Shown: positions 1 through 10,235 of the stretch, in pieces
How positions within the stretch are numbered: position 1 is the first letter of the stretch
Layout of the letters: each line of letters starts with the position of its first letter
Origin: Methylococcus geothermalis
GTDB lineage: Bacteria > Pseudomonadota > Gammaproteobacteria > Methylococcales > Methylococcaceae
Length of the DNA: 64,000 nucleotides
Reading direction: 5' to 3'
NCBI RefSeq assembly: GCF_012769535.1
Contig: NZ_CP046565.1
Span: 2,618,501 to 2,682,500 of the forward strand
Translations under genes and position numbers: made by a program
The notes under the pieces: model-generated
What the model saw: the letters and a program-made list of their open reading frames with translations, nothing else
Told to the model about the DNA's origin: nothing
Database searches by the model: none

Positions 1-753
1 CTAGGCCTGCGGCGCAGCAGCCAGGTGCCGGACCGGACCACGTTCTGGACCTTCCGCGAGCGGTTGACGGCAGCGCAGGCCGGGGACGCGCTGTTCGAGG
101 CGGTGAACCGGCAACTGGCGCGGCACGGCTATATCGCGCGAGGCGGTCAGATCGTGGACGCCAGCCTGGTTCCCGTGCCCCGGCAGCACGTCACCGAGGA
201 AGAAGGAGAACAGATCAAGGCGCAGGCGATGCCTGCGGACTGGAAGCCTGCCGAGCGGCGGCAGCGGGACGTCGACGCCACCTGGACGAAGAAGCACGGC
301 AAGTCCTACTTCGGCTACAAGCTGTCGGTTAGCGCGGACCGGCGCTACAAGCTGATCCGCAAGCTCAAGGTCAGCACCGCCAGTCAGAATGACACCCTGC
401 ACCTGGAGGACGTGCTGGACAGCGCCAACACCGGACGCGACCTCTACGGCGACAAGGGCTACGTCGATGGCGAGCGAGAGGCCCGCCTCAAGAGCCGGGG
501 CTGGCGAGTCCACATCCAACGCAAGGCGGAGAAGGGCCGCCCCCTGTCCGTCTGCCAGAAGCGCCGCAACACCCGCATCGCCCGAGTCCGGGCGCGCGTC
601 GAGCATGTATTCGCCACGCTGGACCAGATGGGCGGCAAGCTGCTGCGCTGCATCGGCCTGGACCGGGCCAGGTTCCTGCTTGCGGGGAAGGCGGCGACCT
701 ACAACCTACGCCGCCTGTGCAGCCTCAAGGCGTGCGGAGTGGTGGCCTTCTGA
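1..753 (+). CDS. IS5-family transposase, 5' end outside the window
   Basis: DDE transposase of an IS5-type insertion sequence; it would cut and rejoin the element's ends. The reading frame is open from base 1, so the N-terminus lies upstream of the window and the Met codon at 25 is internal. Three acidic catalytic positions are recognisable: VDASLV (about residue 45 counted from codon 25), YGDKGY (about 142) and the Glu of RARVEHVF (about 193). The KKHGKSYFGYK stretch and the C-terminal YNLRRL are typical of the IS1031-like part of the family. The visible part has no stop or frameshift, so it may be functional. It is transcribed towards the cytochrome operon and could affect its expression. 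Confidence 0.9.
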   Translation, partial: LGLRRSSQVPDRTTFWTFRERLTAAQAGDALFEAVNRQLARHGYIARGGQIVDASLVPVPRQHVTEEEGEQIKAQAMPADWKPAERRQRDVDATWTKKHGKSYFGYKLSVSADRRYKLIRKLKVSTASQNDTLHLEDVLDSANTGRDLYGDKGYVDGEREARLKSRGWRVHIQRKAEKGRPLSVCQKRRNTRIARVRARVEHVFATLDQMGGKLLRCIGLDRARFLLAGKAATYNLRRLCSLKACGVVAF

Positions 754-908
754 CGCACGGGGACCGTCCGGAAACGCCGGAAGGGGCGGTTCCGGACGGA
801 AAGCGCCTGCCGGGCAGGGCCAAAAAACGCAAGCATCGCGGGACGACCGACTGATCAGGTCGGATTGCTCGTTTTACCTGACTAATACCCGGTTTTTCGA
901 GGTGCCCC
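1..908 (+). mobile_element. Right portion of an IS5-family element
   Basis: Contains the transposase and about 150 bases of non-coding tail. Within the tail, 764-778 and 785-799 form a 15-bp stem with one mismatch and a 6-base loop; no T-run follows. The right end is not certain: the stretch at about 889-908 (cggtttttcgaggtgcccct) looks like a terminal repeat, but the left end is outside the window, so it cannot be paired. The boundary is therefore an inference. Confidence 0.5.
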
Positions 909-988
909 TATGGGAATTTCTCCCTAGGGGTCTTCTGTCAATTTTCATGACATGCGGGCAGGAAATATCACAGGAGATCAATGACCCC

Positions 989-2356
989 ATGGAAAACACA
1001 ACGGAGATACTCGGCCTGTATCCCACCTGGTACCAGCCGGCCCTGGGCAGCGGCTGGGTATTGGGCATCATCGCCGTGATTCACGTGCTGGCGTCCCATA
1101 CCTCGGTCGGCGCGGCGCTGGTGTCGACCTGGCTCGCCACCGTCGCGGTCCGCCGCAACCGGCCGGAACTGCTGGAGTACGTCAGGCGGTACGGCGTCTT
1201 CCTGCTGGTTTTTTCCTACGTGCTCGGTTCCATCACCGGTCCCGGCATCTGGTTTTCGGCCACGGTCGCCAGCCCCCGGGGGCTCTCGGCCCTGATCCAC
1301 AGCTATGTGTGGTGGTGGGCGACCGAATGGGTGTTCTTCTTCATCGAGGTGGTGGGCATCTACCTGCTGGTCTATCTGGCCGGGAAGGTGGACGGGCGAA
1401 GCTATCTGAAGATCGCCTGGATCTTCGGCCTCGCCTCCTGGGCCACGATGCTGATCATCGTCGGCATCCTGTCGTTCATGATGTGGCCCGGCCAGGAGCG
1501 CTGGTTCACCGAAGGCGGCACCCTCGACGGCTTTTTCGGCCTCTATACCTTCGCCCAGATACTGAGCCGCACCTGCTTCATGCTGATGGCGGCCGCCCTG
1601 GCGGGAGGGCTGATTGCCGCCTATATCCGGGACGGCGCCTTCCGGCTGGAAATGACCCGGAAGCTGGCCTGGGTGGGCATGCTCGGCGCGGTGCTGGGGG
1701 CGGTGTTTTTCCAGTGGGGACTGACGACCCTGCCGGAAAGCGCCCAGCTCCTGATGAAGACCCGCCTGCCGGGATCGTTCGTGCCGGCGATGTGGGCGAT
1801 CCTGTCGGCGATCGTGATCTATTTCGCCACGCTGCTGCTGCGCCCCGGCGCGCTCAATGTCCCCCTCGCCGCCGCGATGATGGCGGCCTTGCTGATATTC
1901 GGCATCTGGCCGGAGGAGCGGGCGCGCGAATCCATGCGCAAACCCTACGTCGCCGGCCAGTTCGTTTACTCGAACCAGATCATCGCCCGCGACGTGCCGG
2001 CGCTGGGCGTGAAATCCGAGCTGCCGGCCCTCGAATCCCGCGGCATGCTGGCGCTGCACCCGTTCATCCCCGAGCACCTGCGCCGCATCGGCGAAGGCAA
2101 CGCACTGGAAGCCGGCCATGCCCTGGCGATCGTGTACTGCTCCAACTGCCACGGCCTGGGCACCACGGGCACCCGCCCCTTCGGCGAGATGTTCGCCGGC
2201 AACCGCGACGCCGCGGACATCGAACGCTTCATCAAAGGCGCCCTGGTCACCGGGAACATGGTGAACATGCCGCGCATCCCCTTGCGCGACGACGAAGCGC
2301 ATGCGCTGGCGCAGTTCATCGCCAGCCTGCCCCTGTGGCACTCCATCACCCGCTGA
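989..2356 (+). CDS. Cytochrome bd-like membrane subunit with fused cytochrome c domain
   Basis: 455-residue protein. Residues 1-310 form many membrane helices in a CydA-like pattern: His32 and His37 in the first helix (candidate haem ligands) and Glu113 and Glu120 in a WATEW...FFIE helix resembling the CydA helix that carries paired glutamates near the haems. Residues about 375-450 are a cytochrome c domain with a CSNCH haem site (384-388) and Met ligand candidates at 424 and 427. The long quinol loop of CydA is absent. I infer a bd-superfamily oxidoreductase that exchanges electrons with c-type haem rather than only with quinol. The start at 989 was chosen because AGGAG lies about 12 bases upstream. 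It is first in a three-gene operon with the membrane subunit at 2369 and the dihaem cytochrome at 3584. Confidence 0.75.
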   Translation: MENTTEILGLYPTWYQPALGSGWVLGIIAVIHVLASHTSVGAALVSTWLATVAVRRNRPELLEYVRRYGVFLLVFSYVLGSITGPGIWFSATVASPRGLSALIHSYVWWWATEWVFFFIEVVGIYLLVYLAGKVDGRSYLKIAWIFGLASWATMLIIVGILSFMMWPGQERWFTEGGTLDGFFGLYTFAQILSRTCFMLMAAALAGGLIAAYIRDGAFRLEMTRKLAWVGMLGAVLGAVFFQWGLTTLPESAQLLMKTRLPGSFVPAMWAILSAIVIYFATLLLRPGALNVPLAAAMMAALLIFGIWPEERARESMRKPYVAGQFVYSNQIIARDVPALGVKSELPALESRGMLALHPFIPEHLRRIGEGNALEAGHALAIVYCSNCHGLGTTGTRPFGEMFAGNRDAADIERFIKGALVTGNMVNMPRIPLRDDEAHALAQFIASLPLWHSITR

Positions 2357-2368
2357 ACGGAACCCCTC

Positions 2369-3574
2369 ATGGACATCGAAACACTTTACGCATTGCGCAG
2401 CAGTTCCGGACTGCCCAGCCATCCCGCCATTTTCCTGATCCTGCTGGTGCTCACCTGGGCGCTGCACATGATCGCCGTCCACGTCATGCTGGGCAGCACG
2501 GCCCTGGCCCTGACCGGCGCGTTTTCATCGAACGCCCATGGGCGCCGGCTGGCGGGCCCGATGCTGGACACCGCCAAGGTCGCGGTCTCGATCGCCATCG
2601 TGATCGGCGTGGCCCCGCTGCTGTTCGTCCAGGTCATCTACGATCCGTTCTGGTACGTCTCCAACGTGTTGTCGGCGCGCTGGGCCATCGCTTTCATCGT
2701 GGTGCTGCTGGTGGCCTACTGGGCGATGTACCACCATTACTTCGTGGGCAAGGACGGCGGATCGGCCACCAGCCGCTGGTCGCTGGCCCTCTCGCTCGCG
2801 CTGCTGCTCGCGGCGGGCTTCATCATGCATGCCCTCGCCTCCCAGGCGCTGCGGCCCGAACTCTGGATGGCGTGGTATGCGCCGGAAGGTCATCTCGAAA
2901 CCGCCGGCTCCGGCATCCACGAGTTCAACCTCGGGCGGTTCCTTTTCTTCATCGTGCTGGCGGCCCCGGTCACCGGTGCCTGGCTGCTGGGCTGCCGGCG
3001 CTACCTGGCCTGCCGGGAGCAAAGCGACGCGCCGTACCTGGAATGGATCGCCAGCCTCGGCAACAAGCTCATGACGGGAGGCGGCTTCGCCGCGCTCATC
3101 TGCTATGCGGCATGGATGGCGACGCTGCCGGACAGCGCAGCCGGCTTTCCGGTCTCGCTCTGGTCCATCGTGGCCAACGCAAGCATCCTGCTGTTGATCG
3201 TGACCCCCGCCTTGTTCCGATCGGCCTCCGGCAGCTACGCGCCCTTCGCCACCGCCACCGGCGCCGTCCTGCTGATCGCGATCGCCCGCGAGGCGCTGCG
3301 CCACCGCATCCTGTTCGGCACGCACGGCTATGAACTGTCCACTTACGCCATCAACCTCGACTGGTACAGCAACGCGCTGTTCTGCCTGACCTTCGCCGGG
3401 GTGGGGGGCTTCGCCATCGCCTATTCCGTGGCGATATCCTGGGAAGCCGGCAAGACTCCCGGCATCTACACGGCATCGCCGCGAGTGGACCGCCTCGGCG
3501 GATTCGCGCTCGCGGCGCTCCTCGTATGGATCGCCCAGTATTTCTTCGTCGGCTTTCTGGTCATGGCCCGATAG
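2369..3574 (+). CDS. Multi-spanning membrane partner of the bd-like cytochrome
   Basis: 401-residue integral membrane protein, about eight or nine predicted helices. It begins 12 bases after the bd-like subunit and ends 9 bases before the dihaem cytochrome, so it is almost certainly part of the same complex. Early helices carry several His residues (HPAIF, LHMIAVHVMLG, and YHHYF at about residue 127) that could bind haem or face a quinone, and GFIMHALAS lies mid-protein. By position it may correspond to a second bd-type subunit, but I cannot align it with CydB by eye. The function is assigned from context; the membrane topology is clear. Confidence 0.65.
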   Translation: MDIETLYALRSSSGLPSHPAIFLILLVLTWALHMIAVHVMLGSTALALTGAFSSNAHGRRLAGPMLDTAKVAVSIAIVIGVAPLLFVQVIYDPFWYVSNVLSARWAIAFIVVLLVAYWAMYHHYFVGKDGGSATSRWSLALSLALLLAAGFIMHALASQALRPELWMAWYAPEGHLETAGSGIHEFNLGRFLFFIVLAAPVTGAWLLGCRRYLACREQSDAPYLEWIASLGNKLMTGGGFAALICYAAWMATLPDSAAGFPVSLWSIVANASILLLIVTPALFRSASGSYAPFATATGAVLLIAIAREALRHRILFGTHGYELSTYAINLDWYSNALFCLTFAGVGGFAIAYSVAISWEAGKTPGIYTASPRVDRLGGFALAALLVWIAQYFFVGFLVMAR

Positions 3575-3583
3575 GAAACCCGT

Positions 3584-4228
3584 ATGCGTCCACTATTCTC
3601 CTGCCTGTTTTTGGGATTTGGCTTGGCCGTCGGCGTAACCCACGCCCTGGCGGAAGCCTTGCCTCTCTCCGAATGGCGACGCGAACTCGCAGCCAAACCC
3701 CAGGGCGATGCCGCACGGGGAGGCGCGCTCTACGCCGAGCGCGGCTGCGCCGGCTGCCACGGCCCGGACGGTATGGCGGACGACCGCCCAGGGCCCATGC
3801 TGGCCGGGCAACGCCCGCTGTACCTCTACAAGATGCTGTTGGATTACCAGGCCGGCCGGATGGCCGGAGCGGACGCAGCCATCATGGCTTCCGTGGTCCG
3901 GGAACCGAGCCGTCAGGACATGGCGGACCTGGCCGAATGGCTCGGCGCGCTTTTGCGGCCGGCAGCGGCTGAGGCGCCGGAACCCCCGATTGTTCGCGGC
4001 GACAGGAAGCGGCTCATCCCGCCCTGCTCGGCCTGCCACGGCGCCCACGGCCAGGGCTGGGATCTCCAGCCCGCGCTGCGGGGCCAGAACCGGGACTACC
4101 TCGTGAAAGCCCTGCAACGCTTCAAGAAAGGCGAGCGAAGCAACGACGTCAACGCCGGCATGAGCCAGTTCGCGGTCAAGCTCACGGACGAGGAAATCCG
4201 GGCGCTGGCCGACTATTACGGGCGCTGA
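3584..4228 (+). CDS. Periplasmic dihaem cytochrome c (c4/c553-like)
   Basis: 214 residues with a signal peptide (about 1-23, ending near ALA). Two cytochrome c domains follow, with haem sites CAGCH at 55-59 and CSACH at 148-152; Met residues in GPMLAGQ and NAGMSQF are the likely sixth ligands. The two-domain layout with GxDG/GxHG after each site matches cytochrome c4-type proteins, which carry electrons to or from membrane oxidases. As the last gene of the trio it is the probable soluble electron donor or acceptor of the bd-like complex. Confidence 0.85.
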   Translation: MRPLFSCLFLGFGLAVGVTHALAEALPLSEWRRELAAKPQGDAARGGALYAERGCAGCHGPDGMADDRPGPMLAGQRPLYLYKMLLDYQAGRMAGADAAIMASVVREPSRQDMADLAEWLGALLRPAAAEAPEPPIVRGDRKRLIPPCSACHGAHGQGWDLQPALRGQNRDYLVKALQRFKKGERSNDVNAGMSQFAVKLTDEEIRALADYYGR

Positions 4229-4299
4229 ACCCCAGGCTCTGCGGCTTGACGGCTGGCTCCGCCCGGAAGAAGGCCGCATGGGTCTTGGGGTTCCGACAT

Positions 4300-4440
4300 C
4301 AGGAAATCGTCATCGCCCGCAACGGCAAGGCCGCTGCCGGGCGGCTGCGCATCGGCACCGCCAAAGGGGCCTTTCGTCATACCGGACGACATCGATGCGG
4401 ATAACGCCACGATCGCGAAACTCTTCGGCATGGTCGCAAA
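4300..4440 (+). pseudogene. Decayed VapB/Phd-type antitoxin
   Basis: A recognisable antitoxin tail split over two frames. One frame reads EIVIARNGKAAAGRL, the usual core of Phd/VapB-like antitoxins. After a frameshift near 4368 another frame reads FVIPDDIDADNATIAKLFG, a typical C-terminal toxin-binding tail. No intact N-terminus is visible. It directly precedes the VapC relic, in the normal order of such modules. Confidence 0.6.
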
Positions 4441-4446
4441 TCGAGG

Positions 4447-4759
4447 CTGCTGCTCGACACGCCCATCGCCCCGTGGGCGATCACGGACAATCCAAGACTG
4501 CCTGCCCGGGCACGCTCACCGATCCTTGCACCGGCATCGCAGATGTTCATAAGCGCCGGATCGATCTGGGAGATTGCCATCAAGCCTATGCTCGACCGCG
4601 GCCATATGCCGGTTTCCGGCGCCGCTACCGGGACGCCCCCAGCGCCACGCCGATCCCATCGACCGCCTACCGATCGCTCAGGCCATCACGGAACCGCTCA
4701 GGCTGATGACCTGCGATGCGGCCGTGGCGCCATACGGCGACCTGATGCTGCCGGTCTGA
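4447..4759 (+). pseudogene. Decayed VapC-like PIN-domain toxin
   Basis: Starts with LLLDTPIAPWAITD, matching the LLLDTHxxLWxxxD opening of PIN toxins, and continues through FISAGSIWEIAIK. After GHMPVSG the frame breaks and much of the middle is missing. A second frame then gives DPIDRLPIAQAITEPLRL and ends with YGDLMLPV and TGA at 4757, the standard C-terminus. The frameshift and internal deletion make it non-functional. It marks an old toxin-antitoxin insertion between the cytochrome operon and the next gene. Confidence 0.7.
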
Positions 4760-4763
4760 GGCG

Positions 4764-6161
4764 CTAGACTCCCAGCAACTCCGCCGCCAGCCTGGCGGCC
4801 TGGCCGCGTATCTCCGGCACCGCCGTGGTTTCCCACCAATGCCCTTTCTGCGGCGGCCCGAGCGTGAACAGGAACTCGGACGCGACGCCTTCCGCATCGA
4901 CCAAGGCCCCGCTGTCGGCGACATCCAACCCCAGCGCCAGGGGATCCGGCCGGATCAGCCGCTGGCCCAGCAGAGCCTTGACCAGCGGACTGTCGAGCCT
5001 GCGGTAATCGCTCTCCGAACCGGAACAGTTCACCACCGCATCGACACGGAATTCATGGTTCCGATCACTTCCCCGCGGCCGGATGACGACTTCGACCTGG
5101 CCGCCAAGGTCACGAAAGCCACGGATGCGCCCCACGTGGCGGACCAGTTGCCCGGAATCCAGCATCGCGGCCAGCCGCGCCGCGATGCCGGGCGCCAGCC
5201 GATGGCGGTGGCAATCCCACAAGGTGCGCAGATGGCGCAGGAAGCGGCGCTGCTCCGAGAGTCCGAGACTCTTCCATAGAATCGGGGTCGCCGGCCGCAG
5301 CGCGTCGATCGCGGGACGCCAGTCGGCGCCGGATTTGCGGATATAGTCGCGGAGGCGGTGCAGCCCTGCTCTAACGGCGCCCTTCGCCCCGGAAGGATCG
5401 AGCGCGAAAGCAGCCGGCGCACCCGGCTTGTGGCTATGCGGCCACAGGCCCCGCCTCGACACCACGTGGATGGTGCCGCGGTACCCGGCCTGGTTCAAGG
5501 TGATGGCCCAATCGACCATGGTGAGGCCGCTGCCCACCAGCAGGCAGGACTCGGTCGGCAGGAGCCTTTCCAACACATCGGGCGCCCAGGGGTCGCCGTG
5601 GTAGCGGGCGCTGCGGTAAAACGCGGCATCGCCGCCGGACGGATCGCCGGGGCGGAAATTGCCCAGCGCCAGCACGACGCGGTCGGCCCGGAGCTGCGCG
5701 CCGGAGGCCAGCCGGAGGTCGACCGCCTCGCCCTCGACCTTCAAGGAAACAACCTCGTCGATCCGGCGCTCAAGGCCTACGCCGGGCGCCGCACCGCGTT
5801 CGGCTTCATCGAGCACCTGGGTGAGGTAATCCCCATAAGCCCGCCGCGGCAGATAGGCTGCGGCCGTCACTTCGCTGACGCAGGCGCAGTCGAGCAATTC
5901 GCCCGCCCGGGCCTGCGCCCAGCGCAGGAAGTGCTCGCGGTCGTCGGGATAAGCGCTCATGTTCCCGGCGGGCACGTTGAGGAGGTGGCAGTCCTCGGTA
6001 GTGCTGTAGGCGACGCCGCGGGCGAAGCGGCTGCGCTCCCGCTCGATCAGATGGATCGTCAGCGGCGCCTTCGCCCTGGACAACAGGTGCGCGGCCACCA
6101 GGGTGCCGCTGAAGCCGGCGCCGATGATGGCGATGGTTTGGGGTGGAGAAGCAGGTTTCAT
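4764..6161 (-). CDS. FAD/NAD(P)-binding oxidoreductase-like protein
   Basis: 465 residues from the Met at 6161; upstream in-frame codons overlap a terminator hairpin and are probably not translated. The N-terminus has a dinucleotide-binding fold with GAGFSG at about residues 13-18, followed by a second nucleotide-binding region near VLALGNF and LLVGSGLTMVD. The overall pattern fits the FAD-NAD(P)-binding (HI0933/YdhS-like) group of uncharacterised flavoproteins. The substrate is unknown. It stands alone on the minus strand between the VapBC relic and the cysK/sufS scar. Confidence 0.7.
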   Translation of the reverse strand: MKPASPPQTIAIIGAGFSGTLVAAHLLSRAKAPLTIHLIERERSRFARGVAYSTTEDCHLLNVPAGNMSAYPDDREHFLRWAQARAGELLDCACVSEVTAAAYLPRRAYGDYLTQVLDEAERGAAPGVGLERRIDEVVSLKVEGEAVDLRLASGAQLRADRVVLALGNFRPGDPSGGDAAFYRSARYHGDPWAPDVLERLLPTESCLLVGSGLTMVDWAITLNQAGYRGTIHVVSRRGLWPHSHKPGAPAAFALDPSGAKGAVRAGLHRLRDYIRKSGADWRPAIDALRPATPILWKSLGLSEQRRFLRHLRTLWDCHRHRLAPGIAARLAAMLDSGQLVRHVGRIRGFRDLGGQVEVVIRPRGSDRNHEFRVDAVVNCSGSESDYRRLDSPLVKALLGQRLIRPDPLALGLDVADSGALVDAEGVASEFLFTLGPPQKGHWWETTAVPEIRGQAARLAAELLGV

Positions 6162-6186
6162 GGATCGCTCGCTCAGAGTGCGAAAA

Positions 6187-6215
6187 CGACGCCGGCTGCA
6201 GAACAGCCGGCGTCG
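6187..6215 (-). terminator. Rho-independent terminator for minus-strand transcription
   Basis: Perfect 12-bp inverted repeat, arms 6187-6198 and 6204-6215, with a 5-base loop. Read on the minus strand the stem is followed by TTTT. It lies downstream of the cysK/sufS remnant and upstream of the flavoprotein gene, so it probably ended the former cysteine-metabolism transcript. Confidence 0.7.
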
Positions 6216-6282
6216 ATCGAATGACACAAGGTTAAATATTAGCAGACTCTGATTATCTCATCACCGATCCAGGCTATCCCCC

Positions 6283-6528
<246 letters not shown>

Positions 6529-6564
6529 CTAAGTTCTGCGCGCCGCCCGGATTGCGGCCGGCCT

Positions 6565-6605
6565 GCATCATTCGTATATGGAATATAAATAGCATAGTTA
6601 ATTCT
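6565..6605. promoter_or_regulatory. AT-rich intergenic promoter region between cysK scar and cysT
   Basis: The divergent intergenic stretch 6519-6671 is strikingly AT-rich around 6568-6620. It holds an imperfect palindrome (ATTC, seven bases, GAAT at 6570-6584) and TATAAA/TAGCAT-like elements. This is where a CysB-type regulator of sulfate genes would be expected, but the site is inferred from position and symmetry only. Confidence 0.3.
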
Positions 6606-6671
6606 TTAGACATATAAAAAAGCTCGGATAAACTCCCGCCCAACCACCGCTTTCCGGAATTGAACGAACAC

Positions 6672-7508
6672 ATGAGGACCTACCGGCAACACAGCGTCCT
6701 GCCCGGCTTTCCGCTGGCGCTGGGCTTCACCCTGCTCTATCTCGGCCTGATCGTGCTGGTCCCGCTGTCTGCGACCTTCCTCAAGAGCGCCACCCTGGGC
6801 TGGGGCGGATTCTTCGAGGCCGTCACCACGCCGCGCGTGCTGGCGTCCTACAAGCTGACCTTCGGCGCTGCGCTCGCCGCCGCGGCGATCAACGCCGTCA
6901 TGGGCCTGCTGGTGGCCTGGGTGCTGGTGCGCTACGAGTTCCCCGGACGCAAGCTGGCCGACGCCTTCGTCGACCTGCCCTTCGCCCTGCCCACCGCCGT
7001 CGCCGGCATTGCCCTCGCCACCCTTTATTCGAGCAAGGGCTGGATCGGGCAGTTGGCGGCCCAGGCGGGGTTCAAGATCGCCTTCACCCCGCTGGGCATC
7101 ACGATCGCCCTGACCTTCATCGGGCTGCCCTTCGTGGTGCGGACGGTACAGCCGATCCTGGAGGACCTGGAACCGGAGCTGGAGGAAGCGGCGGCCAGCC
7201 TGGGCGCCACCCGCTGGCAAACCTTCCTCGAGGTGATCCTGCCGACCCTCTCGCCCGCCCTGATGACCGGATTCGCCCTGGCCTTCGCCCGCGGCGTCGG
7301 CGAATACGGCTCGGTGATCTTCATCGCCGGCAACATTCCGCTGGTCTCGGAAATCACCCCGCTGCTCATCATCACCAAGCTGGAGCAATACGATTACGCC
7401 GGCGCCACCGCCCTGGCGGTGTCCATGCTGCTGGTCTCGTTCACTCTGCTGCTGGCCATCAACCTGCTGCAGTGGTGGACCCAGACCCGCCGCGGCTTTC
7501 GTCTCTGA
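6672..7508 (+). CDS. cysT: Sulfate/thiosulfate ABC transporter permease CysT
   Basis: 278-residue inner-membrane permease with six helices. It contains the cytoplasmic EAA loop ([15 protein letters not shown], then LPTLSPAL) that docks onto the ATPase. Sequence and order with the next two genes identify it as the CysT (CysU) half of the CysTWA sulfate importer. The ATG at 6672 was preferred over the TTG at 6660; neither has a strong ribosome site. No sulfate-binding protein gene (sbp/cysP) is adjacent, so it must be elsewhere if the system works. The gene lies beside the EPS locus, which carries a sulfotransferase and cysC. Confidence 0.93.
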   Translation: MRTYRQHSVLPGFPLALGFTLLYLGLIVLVPLSATFLKSATLGWGGFFEAVTTPRVLASYKLTFGAALAAAAINAVMGLLVAWVLVRYEFPGRKLADAFVDLPFALPTAVAGIALATLYSSKGWIGQLAAQAGFKIAFTPLGITIALTFIGLPFVVRTVQPILEDLEPELEEAAASLGATRWQTFLEVILPTLSPALMTGFALAFARGVGEYGSVIFIAGNIPLVSEITPLLIITKLEQYDYAGATALAVSMLLVSFTLLLAINLLQWWTQTRRGFRL

Positions 7509-7536
7509 ATCCGGCTCAACGACCGAACCCGCTGCC

Positions 7537-8424
7537 ATGTCCGCACAAACGCTCACCTTCGCCTCGCACGTCCACCATGTCCATCACGCCGCCCGCGGCG
7601 AAGCGCCCTGGGTCCGATGGTCGCTGACCGCCGCCGCCCTGGTCTTTCTCGCCCTGTTCCTGCTGATGCCGCTGGCGCTGGTGTTCGTCCAGGCCTTCGC
7701 CAAGGGCTGGGAGACCTATGTCTCCGCGCTGGTGGACCCGATGGCCCTGGCCGCGATCAAACTCACCCTGCTGGTCACCCTGATCGCGGTGCCGCTGAAC
7801 ACGGTGTTCGGCGTGGCCGCGGCCTGGGCCATCGCCAAGTTCGAATTTCCCGGCAAGAACCTGCTCACCACGCTGATCGACCTGCCGTTCTCGGTGTCGC
7901 CGGTCGTATCCGGCCTGATCTATGTGCTGCTGTTCGGCATGCAGGGCTGGCTGGGGCCCTGGCTGCACGACCATGACATCAAGCTGATCTTCGCGGTGCC
8001 GGGCATCGTGCTGGCCACGATCTTCGTCACCGTGCCGTTCGTCGCCCGCGAGCTGATCCCGCTGATGCAGGCACAGGGCACCGAAGAGGAAGAGGCCGCG
8101 CTGGTGCTGGGCGCCTCGGGCTGGCAGACCTTCCTGCACGTCACGCTGCCCAACATCCGCTGGGGCCTGATGTACGGCGTGATTCTCTGCAACGCCAGGG
8201 CGATGGGGGAGTTCGGCGCGGTGTCGGTGGTGTCCGGCCACATCCGCGGCGCCACCAACACGATCCCGCTGCACGTGGAGATTCTCTACAACGAATACAA
8301 CGGCGCTGCCGCCTTCGCGGTCGCCTCGCTCCTGGCCATGCTGGCCCTGGTCACCCTGGCCTTGAAGAGCGGCCTGGCGTGGCGGCTGGCCCAGCAGGTC
8401 GACGCTGCCAAAGACCAAGACTGA
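7537..8424 (+). CDS. cysW: Sulfate/thiosulfate ABC transporter permease CysW
   Basis: 295 residues, second membrane subunit of the sulfate importer. It has a hydrophilic His-rich start, six helices and the EAA loop ([17 protein letters not shown]). The [12 protein letters not shown] stretch and the [14 protein letters not shown] stretch are characteristic of CysW. It lies 28 bases after cysT and 17 before cysA, consistent with one transcript. Confidence 0.93.
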   Translation: MSAQTLTFASHVHHVHHAARGEAPWVRWSLTAAALVFLALFLLMPLALVFVQAFAKGWETYVSALVDPMALAAIKLTLLVTLIAVPLNTVFGVAAAWAIAKFEFPGKNLLTTLIDLPFSVSPVVSGLIYVLLFGMQGWLGPWLHDHDIKLIFAVPGIVLATIFVTVPFVARELIPLMQAQGTEEEEAALVLGASGWQTFLHVTLPNIRWGLMYGVILCNARAMGEFGAVSVVSGHIRGATNTIPLHVEILYNEYNGAAAFAVASLLAMLALVTLALKSGLAWRLAQQVDAAKDQD

Positions 8425-8441
8425 ATGAGACTGAACCGACC

Positions 8442-9500
<1,059 letters not shown>

Positions 9501-9532
9501 AGCGCTTTGTTCGGGCCGTGCGGTCCGGCCAT

Positions 9533-10222
9533 CTATTCGATCACGTCCGCACAGACTCGCTGGTGAAGCTCGGGCTGGCCGGCCATAGCGGCACAGACTT
9601 CTACAAGTCTGCCGGATTCGCGCACGATCGGCAGCATCTGCTTCGAGTCCTGTCGAAGGCCGCGAACCGCCGCGTTTGCCGCAATCTGACGATCCTCCGG
9701 GGACACTTCCTCCCAGATCGGAAGCACCGCGGCCGCCACCACCTTGCTGGTCGGCAGGTCCCACGGCCCCAGTGTCGTGGCTCGCTCCAACGAACGGCTG
9801 AATTCCGCATCCGGAAGATCGAAGCCTGCCTTCAAGCTCAGTAGACGTGCCCACGCCATGGGCCAGGCCGGACGCAACGAGACGACCCTGCGCGCTTCGG
9901 CAAGGGATTTGGCGCCGAGCGCGGCAACGACGTCCGAATCGACACCATCCCGCGTGGCCTGCCACACGTATAACTGGCTCAAGTGCTCATGAATCACGGG
10001 GCTTTGTGGATCCAGGACGCTCGCCTCGCGGAGCGCCCGCTCGACCCGCTTCATCTCGCCGTCTGAAGGGGGTTTATCCGGCCTCGCCGCCCAGGCATTG
10101 AACACCGCGCCCACCTGAATCGAATAGACGGCGGCTTTAAAGCCTTTCAGGCACGTCCACGCAAGAAAAAACAAGCCACCCGCCAGCAGATAGCACACCA
10201 GGATGCGCAGGACAGCGGACAT
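9533..10222 (-). CDS. Membrane-anchored TPR-like protein at the end of the EPS operon
   Basis: 229 residues. One N-terminal helix (about 7-25) anchors the protein. The remainder is helical, with TPR-like periodicity (ALREASVLDPQSPVIHEHLS, then WPMAWARLLSLKAGF). It starts 13 bases after the CpsB-like phosphatase gene, so it belongs to the EPS operon. It resembles the VpsP-type accessory proteins found in some EPS loci, but that is a weak recognition and no activity can be assigned. Confidence 0.55.
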   Translation of the reverse strand: MSAVLRILVCYLLAGGLFFLAWTCLKGFKAAVYSIQVGAVFNAWAARPDKPPSDGEMKRVERALREASVLDPQSPVIHEHLSQLYVWQATRDGVDSDVVAALGAKSLAEARRVVSLRPAWPMAWARLLSLKAGFDLPDAEFSRSLERATTLGPWDLPTSKVVAAAVLPIWEEVSPEDRQIAANAAVRGLRQDSKQMLPIVRESGRLVEVCAAMAGQPELHQRVCADVIE

Positions 10223-10235
10223 GCGGACTCAGAAG

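Noticed and set aside
764-799. Strong hairpin after the transposase, considered as a terminator
   Set aside because: One mismatch and no T-run after it on either strand; more likely part of the IS tail.
968-2482. 504-codon minus-strand ORF opposite the bd-like subunit
   Set aside because: Low-complexity His/Gln/Asp-rich translation with no motifs; it mirrors the high-GC coding strand of the real gene.
1309-3333. 674-codon plus-strand ORF overlapping the cytochrome genes
   Set aside because: Arg/Pro/His-rich frame-shifted translation of genes with clear membrane and haem features.
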